DNA of 13,916 nucleotides, from contig CAAENH010000121.1 in the NCBI GenBank assembly GCA_900757295.1, positions 1 to 13,916 on the forward strand. The letters are read 5' to 3'. This DNA is from Bacilli bacterium (GTDB lineage: Bacteria > Bacillota_I > Bacilli_A > RF39 > UBA660). Within the stretch, counting starts at the first letter, position 1; every line of letters begins with the position of its first letter. This document shows positions 6,311-13,725 of this stretch, piece after piece. A program made the position numbers and the translations under genes. The notes under the pieces were generated by a model, which saw nothing but the letters and a program-made list of their open reading frames with translations, was not told the DNA's origin and ran no database searches.

Positions 6311-8419
6311 ATGAGTGTAGAAGAATATGCACAATCTATGAATTTAACAATTGCTGAAGTATTGAAAAAATGTCAAGAATTAGGTATTAAAGCAAATAAT
6401 AAAGAGGATTATTTAGAAGATGATGATGTAATTATCTTAGATAATGTATTTAGTTTAATCAGTACAAATGAAGAAGCTTCTTTAGAAGAAGAGGATGTTA
6501 TTGATGAAGCTGTAGATGAAATAATGGAATTATCTAGTGTAAAACATGCAGTTGATGATAATATCAGAAAACAAAAACTAAAGAAGAAAAATACCGGCGA
6601 TAATAAAGAATATTTAAATAAAAGAAAAGCAATGTATAAACATAAATCAAAATTGCAAACAAATGATGAAGAAAAAGATGTTATTTTATATCATGATAAT
6701 ATGACAGTAGCAGCTTTAGCTGAAGAATTAAATGTTAATCCAACAGAAGTAATAATGAAATTAATGAATTCTGGATTAATGTTATCTTTAAATCAAGCAA
6801 TTGATTATGATAATGCTGAAATTATTGCTTTAGAATATAATAAAAAATTAAAAAAAGATTCCACAAGAGATTTAGCTAATTTTGAAGAATATGAAGTAAT
6901 TGATAAAGAAGAAGACCTAATAGAAAGACCACCTGTAGTTACAATAATGGGACATGTTGATCATGGTAAAACAACATTATTAGACTATATTAGAAATTCT
7001 CATGTTGTATCAAATGAATTTGGGGGAATCACTCAACATATTGGTGCTTATCAAGTAGAACGCAATGGTCAGAAAATAACATTTATTGATACTCCAGGGC
7101 ATGCTGCATTTACTCAAATGCGTGCTAGAGGAGCAAGTGTAACAGATGTTGTTATTATAATTGTTGCAGCAGATGATGGTGTAATGCCACAAACAAAAGA
7201 AGCTGTTGATCATGCTTTATCTGCTAAAGTACCAATTGTAGTTGCAGTAAATAAGATTGATAAAAAAGATGCTAATCCTGAAAGAATTAAAACTGAAATG
7301 GCTGAAATCAACATAACTCCAGAAGAATGGGGTGGAAATGTTCCATTTGTTAATATCTCTGCCGTAACTGGTGAAGGAATAGATCTATTATTAGAAACTA
7401 TCTTAACTATATCTGAAATGAATGAATTAAAAGCTAATCCAAAACGTTATGCTGTTGGTACAGTTATTGAAGCTAAAATCGATAAAAATATTGGTGGAAT
7501 AGCTTCTATTCTAATTCAAAATGGTACTTTAAGAATTGGCGATCCAATTGTAGTTGGACATTATTTTGGAAAAGTTAGAACAATGAAAAATGATCTTGGT
7601 GAATCAATCGTAGAAGCTGGACCTTCTACACCAGTTGAAATAACAGGAGTATCAAAAAATCCATCTGCTGGTGATAAGTTCATGGCTTTTGAAACTGAAA
7701 GTCAAGCTAAGTCAATTGCAGCTAAAAGAGAAGCTATTGATAAAGAAAAATCAGCAACCAAATCAACACTTTCATTAGATGATCTTTTTGATCATATCAA
7801 TGCGGGAAATAAAGAAATAAATGTTGTTTTAAAAACAGATGTTAAGGGTAGTGAAGAAGCAGTTAAAAATGCTTTAGAAAAAATAGATGTTGAAGGAGTT
7901 AAAGTTAACGTTATTAGATCAGGAATTGGTACAATTACTGAAAGTGATGTTGTTTTAGCAAATGCTTCAAATGCAATAATTATAGGATTTAATGTATCTC
8001 CTTCTAATATGACTAAAGAAATAGCTAAAGAATATTCTGTAGAAATCCGTTTATACACAATTATTTATAAAGTAGTAGAAGAAATGGAACTTGCTATGAA
8101 AGGTTTATTAGATCCAGAATATGAAGAAAAAGTAATGGGATCAGCGGAAGTTAGACAATTATTTAAATTCTCTAAAGTAGGTACTATAGCTGGATCTTAC
8201 GTTTTAGATGGTATTATTAAAAATAATGCATCTGCTAGAATTATTAGAGATGGCGTTATTATTCACGATGGAAAGATATCTAGTGTTCAAAGAGGAAAAG
8301 ATACTGTAAAAGAAGTTAAAAAAGGCTTTGAATGTGGTATTACTATTGAAGGATTTAATGATATCAAAGAAAAAGATATTATCGAAGCTTATGAAATGGT
8401 AGAAATAAAAAGAGTATAA
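6311..8419 (+). CDS. infB: Translation initiation factor IF-2
   Basis: IF-2 is the GTPase that delivers initiator fMet-tRNA to the 30S subunit and promotes subunit joining. The product is 702 residues. Two IF2_N modules are present: residues 1-45 (VEEYAQSMNLTIAEVLKKC) and about 128-178 (MTVAALAEELNVNPTEVIMK). They are joined by an acidic then Lys-rich linker. The G domain has all motifs: G1 GHVDHGKTT (214-222), G2 GGITQHIG (238-245), G3 DTPGHAAF (260-267), G4 NKID (314-317) and G5 SAVTGEG (350-356). Domains II to IV follow, ending in GFECGITIEGFNDIKEKDI (672-690) and EAYEMVEI. A perfect AAGGAGG (6298-6304) precedes ATG 6311 by 6 bases, the best ribosome binding site of this operon, 16 bases after rnpM. 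It is the last gene of the transcription unit, closed by a strong terminator. Confidence 0.98.
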   Translation: MSVEEYAQSMNLTIAEVLKKCQELGIKANNKEDYLEDDDVIILDNVFSLISTNEEASLEEEDVIDEAVDEIMELSSVKHAVDDNIRKQKLKKKNTGDNKEYLNKRKAMYKHKSKLQTNDEEKDVILYHDNMTVAALAEELNVNPTEVIMKLMNSGLMLSLNQAIDYDNAEIIALEYNKKLKKDSTRDLANFEEYEVIDKEEDLIERPPVVTIMGHVDHGKTTLLDYIRNSHVVSNEFGGITQHIGAYQVERNGQKITFIDTPGHAAFTQMRARGASVTDVVIIIVAADDGVMPQTKEAVDHALSAKVPIVVAVNKIDKKDANPERIKTEMAEINITPEEWGGNVPFVNISAVTGEGIDLLLETILTISEMNELKANPKRYAVGTVIEAKIDKNIGGIASILIQNGTLRIGDPIVVGHYFGKVRTMKNDLGESIVEAGPSTPVEITGVSKNPSAGDKFMAFETESQAKSIAAKREAIDKEKSATKSTLSLDDLFDHINAGNKEINVVLKTDVKGSEEAVKNALEKIDVEGVKVNVIRSGIGTITESDVVLANASNAIIIGFNVSPSNMTKEIAKEYSVEIRLYTIIYKVVEEMELAMKGLLDPEYEEKVMGSAEVRQLFKFSKVGTIAGSYVLDGIIKNNASARIIRDGVIIHDGKISSVQRGKDTVKEVKKGFECGITIEGFNDIKEKDIIEAYEMVEIKRV

Positions 8420-8433
8420 TATTTTGTAAATTT

Positions 8434-8460
8434 AGGCATCATATTTGATGCCTTTTTTTT
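8434..8460 (+). terminator. Strong Rho-independent terminator after infB
   Basis: A perfect 7-bp stem GGCATCA (8435-8441) / TGATGCC (8446-8452), extendable by A8434-T8453, has a 4-base loop and is followed by T8453-T8460. It lies 15 bases after the infB stop and ends the rimP operon, so tdk must have its own promoter. Confidence 0.93.
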
Positions 8461-8471
8461 ATATAAAAATA

Positions 8472-8500
8472 TTGAGTAAATAATTGTAAAATCAAATAAT
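8472..8500 (+). promoter_or_regulatory. Candidate tdk promoter
   Basis: TTGAGT (8472-8477) and AATAAT (8495-8500) are separated by 17 bases (4/6 and 5/6 matches to consensus). This would give a leader of about 50 bases. An alternative -10, TTTAAT at 8535-8540, has a poorer -35. The strong terminator just upstream makes a promoter in this gap necessary. Confidence 0.45.
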
Positions 8501-8559
8501 AGAAATTAAAATAATTTATTAAATGTGATATCATTTTAATAGAAAAGAGTTGGTAAGAA

Positions 8560-9147
8560 ATGGCTAAATTACATTTTAAATATGGAGCAATGAATTCAGG
8601 GAAAACAACAATGTTACTTCAAGCTGCACATAACTATGAGGAACAAGGCAAAAAAGTTATTGTAATAAAATCTAACATAGATAAAAAAGGCAATGACACT
8701 ATTATTAATAGAATAGGTTTAAAAAGAAAAGTTGATGAATTAATAGGTATTGATGAAAAAATAATCGATAAAATTCGTAAATACTTAGATAATTTAGATT
8801 GTATCCTAGTAGACGAAGCACAATTTCTATCCCGAAACCAAATAGATGAATTATTTTATATTACTAAAATCTATGACATACCTGTTATAGCCTATGGTTT
8901 AAAAACTAATTTTAAGTCTGTAGTATTTACAGGAAGTTCTCGATTAGTAGAAGTTGCTGATAGTTTAGAAGAAATACCAACTATATGTAAATGTGGTAAA
9001 AAAGCTAGATTTAATGTTAGGACACTAAATGGTGAGTATTTAAAAGAGGGAGATGATATATTAATTGATGGAACTACAGAAATTAAATATGAATCTTTAT
9101 GTGGCAAATGCTATGTTACTAAAGTATTAGGAATTACTAAACTATAG
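8560..9147 (+). CDS. tdk: Thymidine kinase (type II, TK1-like)
   Basis: Phosphorylates thymidine to dTMP with ATP, in pyrimidine salvage. The 195-residue product has the P-loop GAMNSGKT (9-16), the Walker B/catalytic segment DEAQF (85-89) with Glu86 as the expected catalytic base, and AYGLKTNF (111-118). A lasso segment, FTGSSRLVEVADSLEEIPT, runs from 123. Four cysteines, C143 and C145 (a CxC pair) and C181 and C184 (CxxC), would form the structural zinc site. The length matches bacterial Tdk (about 190-205). The ribosome binding site is weak (GTTGGTAAG, 8549-8557, very close to ATG 8560), which suggests modest expression. It sits between infB and rbfA, where B. subtilis carries ylxP; nothing in the sequence ties nucleotide salvage to its neighbours. 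It has its own candidate promoter and no clear terminator. Confidence 0.95.
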   Translation: MAKLHFKYGAMNSGKTTMLLQAAHNYEEQGKKVIVIKSNIDKKGNDTIINRIGLKRKVDELIGIDEKIIDKIRKYLDNLDCILVDEAQFLSRNQIDELFYITKIYDIPVIAYGLKTNFKSVVFTGSSRLVEVADSLEEIPTICKCGKKARFNVRTLNGEYLKEGDDILIDGTTEIKYESLCGKCYVTKVLGITKL

Positions 9148-9154
9148 TTATTAG

Positions 9155-9200
9155 TTGAGAATAAAGATAGCTCTATGCTATAATAACCATGGAAAAGGTG
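9155..9200 (+). promoter_or_regulatory. Promoter and ribosome binding site of rbfA-truB
   Basis: TTGAGA (9155-9160) and the extended -10 TGCTATAAT (9176-9184) are spaced by 18 bases. The expected start is about 9191. That lies after the in-frame ATG at 9189, so translation must begin at ATG 9207, which is preceded by AAAGGTG (9194-9200) at 6 bases. Confidence 0.72.
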
Positions 9201-9206
9201 ATAAAA

Positions 9207-9557
9207 ATGGCAAGTATAAAAATAAAAAGAATATCTTCTTCCATTGCAAAAGAAATAAGTGATATTTTATCTAATGAAGCAAGAGATTATGTTCTACATA
9301 AAGTAACCATAACAGCTTGTGAAGTAACAAATGATCTTAGTTTTGCTAAAGTATACTTTACTTCTATGGATGACACAAATAAAAAGGATATCTTAAAAGA
9401 TTTAAATGAAGCTGCTGGCTTTATTCGTAAATGTTTATCAGAAAGAATAGATATCAGACATACTCCAAAATTAATATTTGTTTATGATGAATCAATTGAA
9501 TATGGAGATAAAATAGAAAAAATAATTAAAGAAATACATGGTAATGATGGAAAATAA
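9207..9557 (+). CDS. rbfA: 30S ribosome-binding factor A
   Basis: RbfA binds the maturing 30S subunit near helix 1 of 16S rRNA and helps late assembly and cold adaptation. The 116-residue product matches the KH-like RbfA fold: IKIKRISSSIAKEISDIL (4-21), the HKVTITACEVTNDLSFAKVY strand-turn-strand with the 'vs-DL--AKVY' signature, GFIRKCLSERIDIRHTPKL (70-88) and the family hallmark F-x-x-DESIEYGDKI (90-103). The ATG at 9207 was chosen because it sits 6 bases after AAAGGTG and downstream of the predicted transcription start, and because it gives the usual N-terminus; an in-frame ATG at 9189 would add six residues. The last 11 bases overlap truB. RbfA and RimP both serve 30S maturation but here lie in different transcription units. 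Confidence 0.94.
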   Translation: MASIKIKRISSSIAKEISDILSNEARDYVLHKVTITACEVTNDLSFAKVYFTSMDDTNKKDILKDLNEAAGFIRKCLSERIDIRHTPKLIFVYDESIEYGDKIEKIIKEIHGNDGK

Positions 9558-10407
9558 AATACTATTAGTAAATAAAGAAGAAAATATGACTAGTAGAGAT
9601 GTTGTTAATAAATTAATACCAATCTTTAAAACTAAAAAAATTGGTCATACAGGTACATTAGATCCAATGGCTAAAGGTGTACTAGTTGTAGTTATAAATG
9701 AAGCAACTAAACTTTGTGATTTATTAACATCAACTAAAAAAGAATATATAGCTCAAATAAAATTAGGAATAAAAACTGATACTAAAGATATTACAGGAAA
9801 TATAGAACAAGAACAAAAAGTAAGAAAATACTCTGTAGATGAAATAAAATCTGCATTAAATAGTTTTTTAGGAACTAGCTATCAAGAAGTACCAAAATAT
9901 TCTGCTGTAAAAATAAATGGTAAAAAACTTTACGAATATGCAAGAAATAATATAGAAATAGAACTGCCTAAAAGACAAATTCATATTTATGCTATAGAAT
10001 TAATAGAATATACTGATAATATTATTACTTTTAAAGTAGAAGTATCTAAAGGTACATATATTAGATCTTTAGTAGAAGATATAGCAGCTAAATTAAATAC
10101 AATAGGTACTATGTCTAGTTTAATTAGAACTAAACAAGGTGATTTTACTATAGAGAATAGTTATACTTTAGATGAAATAAAAAATAATAATTATCAATAT
10201 CTTACATTAAAAGAAGCTTTAAAAAATTATAAGCAAATAGATATTAATGGAGTAGAGTATAATAAAATAAAAAATGGAGCCATAATAGATAAAAAATATC
10301 AAGATGATATAATTGTATTTATTTATAATAATAAAGTTGTAGGAATATATAAAACCTATGATAAAGATCAAACTAAAATGAAACCATACAAAATATTTAA
10401 TAATTAA
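9547..10407 (+). CDS. truB: tRNA pseudouridine(55) synthase TruB
   Basis: Converts uridine 55 in the T-loop of tRNAs to pseudouridine. The 286-residue product carries KKIGHTGTLDPMAKGVL (30-46) with the catalytic Asp39 and the VPKYSAVKINGKKLYEYAR segment (115-133) with the active-site Tyr. It also has VSKGTYIRSLVEDIA (166-180), the TruB RSL/ED motif, followed by a short C-terminal extension in place of a full PUA domain. Start choice: ATGs at 9538, 9544 and 9547 are all in frame. The last gives MENKILLVNKEENMTS, which aligns end to end with the usual TruB N-terminus, and it is adopted here. No good Shine-Dalgarno is visible, and the start lies inside rbfA (11-base overlap), so coupled translation is likely. 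Confidence 0.95.
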   Translation: MENKILLVNKEENMTSRDVVNKLIPIFKTKKIGHTGTLDPMAKGVLVVVINEATKLCDLLTSTKKEYIAQIKLGIKTDTKDITGNIEQEQKVRKYSVDEIKSALNSFLGTSYQEVPKYSAVKINGKKLYEYARNNIEIELPKRQIHIYAIELIEYTDNIITFKVEVSKGTYIRSLVEDIAAKLNTIGTMSSLIRTKQGDFTIENSYTLDEIKNNNYQYLTLKEALKNYKQIDINGVEYNKIKNGAIIDKKYQDDIIVFIYNNKVVGIYKTYDKDQTKMKPYKIFNN

Positions 10408-10421
10408 AATATTTTGTTTTT
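10390..10421 (+). terminator. Possible weak all-A/T terminator after truB
   Basis: Nine A-T pairs, AAAATATTT (10390-10398) / AAATATTTT (10407-10415), with an 8-base loop containing the TAA stop, are followed by GTTTTT. The stem has no G-C pair, so it may only be a by-product of AT-rich sequence. The DUF975 gene may well be cotranscribed with rbfA-truB. Confidence 0.25.
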
Positions 10422-10434
10422 AATATGATTTATT

Positions 10435-10450
10435 AAGGAGGATTATAATC
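10435..10450 (+). promoter_or_regulatory. Perfect Shine-Dalgarno pointing to an ATC start codon
   Basis: AAGGAGG (10435-10441) lies 6 bases before ATC at 10448. No in-frame ATG, GTG or TTG occurs until ATG 10529, which is 87 bases beyond the Shine-Dalgarno and lacks its own. In-frame ATT (10442) and ATA (10445) are too close to the Shine-Dalgarno. Confidence 0.7.
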
Positions 10451-11074
10451 GACCGAAAAAAATTAAAGGAAAAAGCAAAACAAGATTTAAATGGGAAATA
10501 TAGTGAGGCTATTAAAGTTGTATTAATAATGGGAATTATTAATTTTGGAATAACATTTTTTATTTCTTTATTAGAAACATTAGGATTAAATGCACCTGCC
10601 TCTTCGATATTCACTTCGTTTAGTTCTTTGATAGTATCTGCATTATTAGAATTAGGTAATTTAAGTTTTTATTTAAAAATATCTCGTAATAAAGACACTT
10701 CTTATAAAGAATTATTTAGCAAAACAAAATTATTTATGCCATATATTGCAATAACTGTATTGACTGCAGTCTTTGTAATGTTATGGTCTATATTATTTAT
10801 AATTCCCGGAATAATAGCAGCAGTTGGTTATAGTATGGTAAATTATATTATAATAGATAATCCAAATATGGAAGCTATGGAAGTACTTAAACAAAGTAAA
10901 AAGCTTATGAATGGTCATAAATGGGAATTCTTTTGTTTACAATTGTCATTCATTGGATGGCATTTATTAGCCGCTTGTACCTTTGGCTTACTATATTTTT
11001 ATGTTATACCTTATATTAATGTAACTACTGCTAATTATTATAATTATTTAAAAGATAATAGTGAAAATATATAG
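10448..11074 (+). CDS. DUF975-family integral membrane protein with non-canonical ATC start
   Basis: Read from ATC 10448, the product is 208 residues and starts (M)DRKKLKEKAKQDLNGKYSEA, the typical amphipathic N-terminus of DUF975 proteins. Hydrophobic segments lie at about 22-44, 53-77, 97-120, 120-136 and 160-190. The C-terminal half carries the family pattern AMEVLKQSKKLMNGHKWEFF (145-161) and LSFIGWHLLAACTFG, then PYINVTTANYYNYL. The function of DUF975 proteins is unknown; they are usual small membrane proteins of Firmicutes. An ATG-based start at 10529 would delete the first 27 residues, including the conserved N-terminus, so it is unlikely. Either AUC is used as a rare start, or a single G-to-C change or sequencing error altered ATG. 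It occupies the place where ribF normally follows truB. The stop is directly abutted by the rpsO promoter. Confidence 0.8.
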   Translation: MDRKKLKEKAKQDLNGKYSEAIKVVLIMGIINFGITFFISLLETLGLNAPASSIFTSFSSLIVSALLELGNLSFYLKISRNKDTSYKELFSKTKLFMPYIAITVLTAVFVMLWSILFIIPGIIAAVGYSMVNYIIIDNPNMEAMEVLKQSKKLMNGHKWEFFCLQLSFIGWHLLAACTFGLLYFYVIPYINVTTANYYNYLKDNSENI

Positions 11075-11103
11075 TTGAAAAATAATAAATAATATATTAT
11101 AAT
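11075..11103 (+). promoter_or_regulatory. rpsO promoter
   Basis: TTGAAA (11075-11080), 17 bases, then TATAAT (11098-11103): the best vegetative promoter in the window. The -35 box begins at the base after the TAG stop of the DUF975 gene. The expected start is about 11110, giving a leader of about 80 bases. Confidence 0.88.
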
Positions 11104-11109
11104 TAAAAC

Positions 11110-11192
11110 ATCTAAGTTTTTTCTTGGTAAAAACGGATCTTTCCCCATTTTTACTAGGATTAAACTAATTAAAGATTTAAGGAGGAAAGAAA
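11110..11192 (+). promoter_or_regulatory. rpsO 5' leader with long imperfect hairpin, candidate S15 autoregulatory element
   Basis: The leader folds a helix between 11123-11136 (CTTGGTAAAAACGG) and 11145-11158 (CCATTTTTACTAGG). It has 13 pairs, two of them G-U, one C-A mismatch, and an 8-base loop. A short outer helix AGTTT (11115-11119) / AAACT (11162-11166) can enclose it. No T-run follows, so it is not a terminator. AAGGAGG (11179-11185) lies 7 bases before the ATG. S15 represses its own mRNA through leader structures in several phyla, including Bacilli; assignment here is inferred from position and structure, not from a matched motif. Confidence 0.5.
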
Positions 11193-11462
11193 ATGGCTGT
11201 TACTAAAGCAAAAAAAGCTGAATTAGTAAAAATGTTTGGTAAAGATGAAAAAGATAGCGGAGCTACTGAAGTTCAAATTGCTATTCTTACAGAAGAAATT
11301 AATGATTTAACTGAACATTTAAAAGTTCATATTCATGATTTTCATTCAAAAAGAGGTTTATTAAAAAAAGTTGGTAAACGTCGTAGTCTATTAGATTATC
11401 TAAAGAAGAATGATGTAGTAAGTTATCGTGAATTAATTAAAAAATTAAATATCAGAAAGTAG
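11193..11462 (+). CDS. rpsO: 30S ribosomal protein S15
   Basis: S15 is a primary binder of the central domain of 16S rRNA and forms bridges with the 50S subunit. The product is 89 residues, the usual length, with the four-helix layout and its signatures: [20 protein letters not shown] (23-42), the RNA-contacting [20 protein letters not shown] (48-67) and [20 protein letters not shown] at the end. The family normally has SPEVQ where this protein has ATEVQ. It has a perfect Shine-Dalgarno and its own strong promoter, with a structured leader that could carry autoregulation. It is followed by pnp after 51 bases holding a hairpin, the conserved rpsO-pnp pair. Confidence 0.98.
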   Translation: MAVTKAKKAELVKMFGKDEKDSGATEVQIAILTEEINDLTEHLKVHIHDFHSKRGLLKKVGKRRSLLDYLKKNDVVSYRELIKKLNIRK

Positions 11463-11490
11463 GCACTTGAATTTTTGGTGTCTATTTTTT
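11460..11490 (+). terminator. Terminator/attenuator between rpsO and pnp, overlapping the rpsO stop
   Basis: The stem TAGGCAC (11460-11466) / GTGTCTA (11478-11484), with one G-U pair and a further possible U-G, is followed by T11485-T11490. The first three bases are the rpsO stop codon. No convincing promoter fits between this and the pnp Shine-Dalgarno (11503), so pnp is probably reached by readthrough. Confidence 0.75.
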
Positions 11491-11513
11491 ATTATTAATC
11501 ATAGGAGGTAAAA

Positions 11514-13682
11514 GTGAAAAAAGTATTTAATTTAGATTTTTTAGGCAAAAAAATAATTGTTGAAACAGGAGAGTTAGCAAAACAAGCAAATGGAAGTGTT
11601 CTTGTAAGATATAATGATACTGTTATCTTAACTGCTGCTGTAATGGGAAAAAATGCTGTAACTCAAGATTTCTTTCCTTTAACTGTAGTTTATAATGAAA
11701 AACTATATTCTGTAGGAAAAATACCTGGTGGATTTATTAAAAGAGAAGGTAGACCTAGTGAAAATGCAACTCTAGCAGCAAGATTAATTGATAGACCAAT
11801 TAGACCAATGTTTGATGAAAACTTCCGTAATGAAGTTCAAGTTATAAATACCATACTATCTGTTGATCAAGATTGTTCACCAGAAATGACAGCCTTATTT
11901 GCATCTTCCTTATCTTTAGGGATTTCAAACATTCCATTTGATGGACCAGTAGCAGGTGTTGTTGTTGGCAAAATTGGTAAAAACTTTATTATTAATCCTT
12001 CCGCTAAAGAATTAGAAGAAAGTGAATTAACTTTAACTGTAGCTGGAACAAAAGATGCTATATGTATGGTAGAAGCAGGAGCAAAAGAAGTATCAGAAAA
12101 AGTTATGTTAGATGCTTTAATGTTTGGTCATGAACATATTAAAACATTATGTGAATTCCAAGAAGAAATTATATCTCAAATAGGTAAAGAAAAAGTTGAA
12201 GTAGAACTTGCTCATATCGATGAAGAGATAGATAAATCAGTAAGAGAATATGCAACAAAAGATATGTTAGAAGCTATTCAAATCAAAGATAAAATTGAAA
12301 AATATGATCGTATTGAACAAGTTAAAAATCAAACAATTGAAAATTTCACAGAAATATATAGTCAAAGAGATGATTTTGAAGATTGTTTAAAACAAGTTAA
12401 AAAAATTCTTGATCAAATTGAAGCTGATGAAGTTAGAAGACTAATCACTGATAAAAAAATTAGACCTGATGGTCGAAAAATGGATGAGATTAGACCTCTA
12501 GATGCTCAAATAGATTTACTTCCTAGAACTCATGGATCAGCTTTATTTACTAGAGGGCAAACACAAGCTTTAGCGACAACTACTTTAGGAGCAATAGGAG
12601 AGCATCAAATACTAGATGGTTTAGGATTAGAAGATACTAAACGTTTTATGCTTCATTATAACTTTCCTTCATTTAGTGTTGGAGAAACTGGAAGATATGG
12701 TGCACCTGGTAGAAGAGAAATTGGCCATGGAGCTTTAGGTGAAAGAGCCCTAGCTCAAGTAATGCCAAGTGAAGAAGAATTCCCTTATACAGTAAGAGTT
12801 GTTAGTGAAATATTAGAAAGTAATGGTTCATCTTCTCAAGCAACAATATGTGCTGGATGTTTATCATTAATGGCAGCCGGTGTTCCAATAAAAGATACTG
12901 TTGCAGGGATAGCAATGGGACTTATAACAAAAGGAAAAAAATACACAATTTTGACTGATATTCAAGGACTAGAAGATCATATGGGAGATATGGACTTCAA
13001 AGTTGCTGGTACAAGAAATGGTATTTGTGCTTTACAAATGGATATTAAAATTAAAGGTGTAACAAAAGCTATTCTAAAAGAAGCTTTAACTCAAGCTAAA
13101 AAAGCTCGTTTAGAAATATTAGATGTTATGGAAAATTGTATCTCAAAACCTAGAACAGAATTAAGCAAATACGCGCCTAAGATTGCTACATTTAATATTG
13201 ATCCAGAAAAAATAAAGGATGTAATAGGTCGTGGTGGAGAAATGATTACTAAAATCATTTTAGAAGCTAGTAACGTTAAAACAGTAAACGATAAAGATGC
13301 TGTTAAAGTTGATCTAGAAGATGATGGTAGAGTAATTATTTATCATACTGATGAAGAAATAATAGCTAAAACAAAAGAAATGATAGAATCTGTTGTAAGA
13401 GAAGTTGAAGATGGTGCAATTTATACTGGAAAAATAGTTAAAGTAGAAGAATTTGGCTGTTTTGTAGAATTATGGCCTGGTTGTGAAGGATTAGTTCATG
13501 TATCTCAACTTGACCATAAACGTATAGAAAATCCAAAAGATATATTTAAAGTTGGTGAAGAAATAAAAGTTAAATCTTTAGGATATGATAAAAAAGGAAG
13601 ATTAAACTTATCTAGAAAAGATACATTACCTATACCAGCTAAGATAGCTAATAAAAAGAAAGAAAAAAACAAAGAAGAATGA
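11514..13682 (+). CDS. pnp: Polyribonucleotide nucleotidyltransferase (PNPase)
   Basis: PNPase degrades RNA 3' to 5' by phosphorolysis and can add tails in reverse. The product is 722 residues. The first RNase PH-like core has [20 protein letters not shown] (72-91) and DRPIRPMF. The second core has [20 protein letters not shown] (316-335) and [20 protein letters not shown] (340-359), then [20 protein letters not shown] (384-403). Metal and active-site residues Asp488, Asp494 and Lys496 lie in the stretch [11 protein letters not shown]. The KH domain has [10 protein letters not shown] (569-578). An S1 domain spans about 633-702, with GLVHVSQL. A Lys-rich tail ends the protein. The start is GTG 11514, 5 bases after AGGAGG (11503-11508), giving the usual N-terminus. 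The gene follows rpsO through an intercistronic hairpin that probably lowers its expression relative to S15. It ends in TGA, showing that UGA is a stop in this organism. Confidence 0.98.
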   Translation: MKKVFNLDFLGKKIIVETGELAKQANGSVLVRYNDTVILTAAVMGKNAVTQDFFPLTVVYNEKLYSVGKIPGGFIKREGRPSENATLAARLIDRPIRPMFDENFRNEVQVINTILSVDQDCSPEMTALFASSLSLGISNIPFDGPVAGVVVGKIGKNFIINPSAKELEESELTLTVAGTKDAICMVEAGAKEVSEKVMLDALMFGHEHIKTLCEFQEEIISQIGKEKVEVELAHIDEEIDKSVREYATKDMLEAIQIKDKIEKYDRIEQVKNQTIENFTEIYSQRDDFEDCLKQVKKILDQIEADEVRRLITDKKIRPDGRKMDEIRPLDAQIDLLPRTHGSALFTRGQTQALATTTLGAIGEHQILDGLGLEDTKRFMLHYNFPSFSVGETGRYGAPGRREIGHGALGERALAQVMPSEEEFPYTVRVVSEILESNGSSSQATICAGCLSLMAAGVPIKDTVAGIAMGLITKGKKYTILTDIQGLEDHMGDMDFKVAGTRNGICALQMDIKIKGVTKAILKEALTQAKKARLEILDVMENCISKPRTELSKYAPKIATFNIDPEKIKDVIGRGGEMITKIILEASNVKTVNDKDAVKVDLEDDGRVIIYHTDEEIIAKTKEMIESVVREVEDGAIYTGKIVKVEEFGCFVELWPGCEGLVHVSQLDHKRIENPKDIFKVGEEIKVKSLGYDKKGRLNLSRKDTLPIPAKIANKKKEKNKEE

Positions 13683-13697
13683 TACCATTCTTCTTTT
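13671..13697 (+). terminator. Terminator built from the end of pnp
   Basis: A perfect 11-bp stem AAAGAAGAATG (13671-13681) / CATTCTTCTTT (13686-13696), with loop ATAC, ends in T-rich sequence (TTTTCAT). The TGA stop (13680-13682) lies in the top of the stem and the loop. The U-tract is part of the 3' arm. Confidence 0.75.
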
Positions 13698-13725
13698 CAT
13701 ATATTTAAATAAAAAAGGGGGCTTT

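Noticed and set aside
7792..8058. Minus-strand 88-codon open frame within infB
   Set aside because: Shadow of conserved IF-2 domain codons, with no initiation signals.
8526..8533. Perfect palindrome TGATATCA upstream of tdk, considered as an operator
   Set aside because: Only 8 bases, in very AT-rich sequence where such palindromes are common. It has no flanking symmetry and no second copy in the window.
9167..9181. Inverted repeat ATAGC-TCTAT-GCTAT overlapping the rbfA -10 box, considered as a tdk terminator or operator
   Set aside because: Stem of only 5 bp with no T-run after it. The -10 element itself supplies half of the repeat, so chance is the simplest explanation.
10420..10614. Minus-strand 64-codon open frame over the 5' end of the DUF975 gene
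   Set aside because: Considered because the DUF975 start is odd, but the plus-strand frame from 10448 gives a recognisable family N-terminus and the minus frame gives nothing recognisable.
11110..11192. T-box or metabolite riboswitch in the rpsO leader
   Set aside because: The leader is only about 80 bases and lacks a T-box sequence, a terminator and any recognisable aptamer core. An S15-related structure is more plausible.
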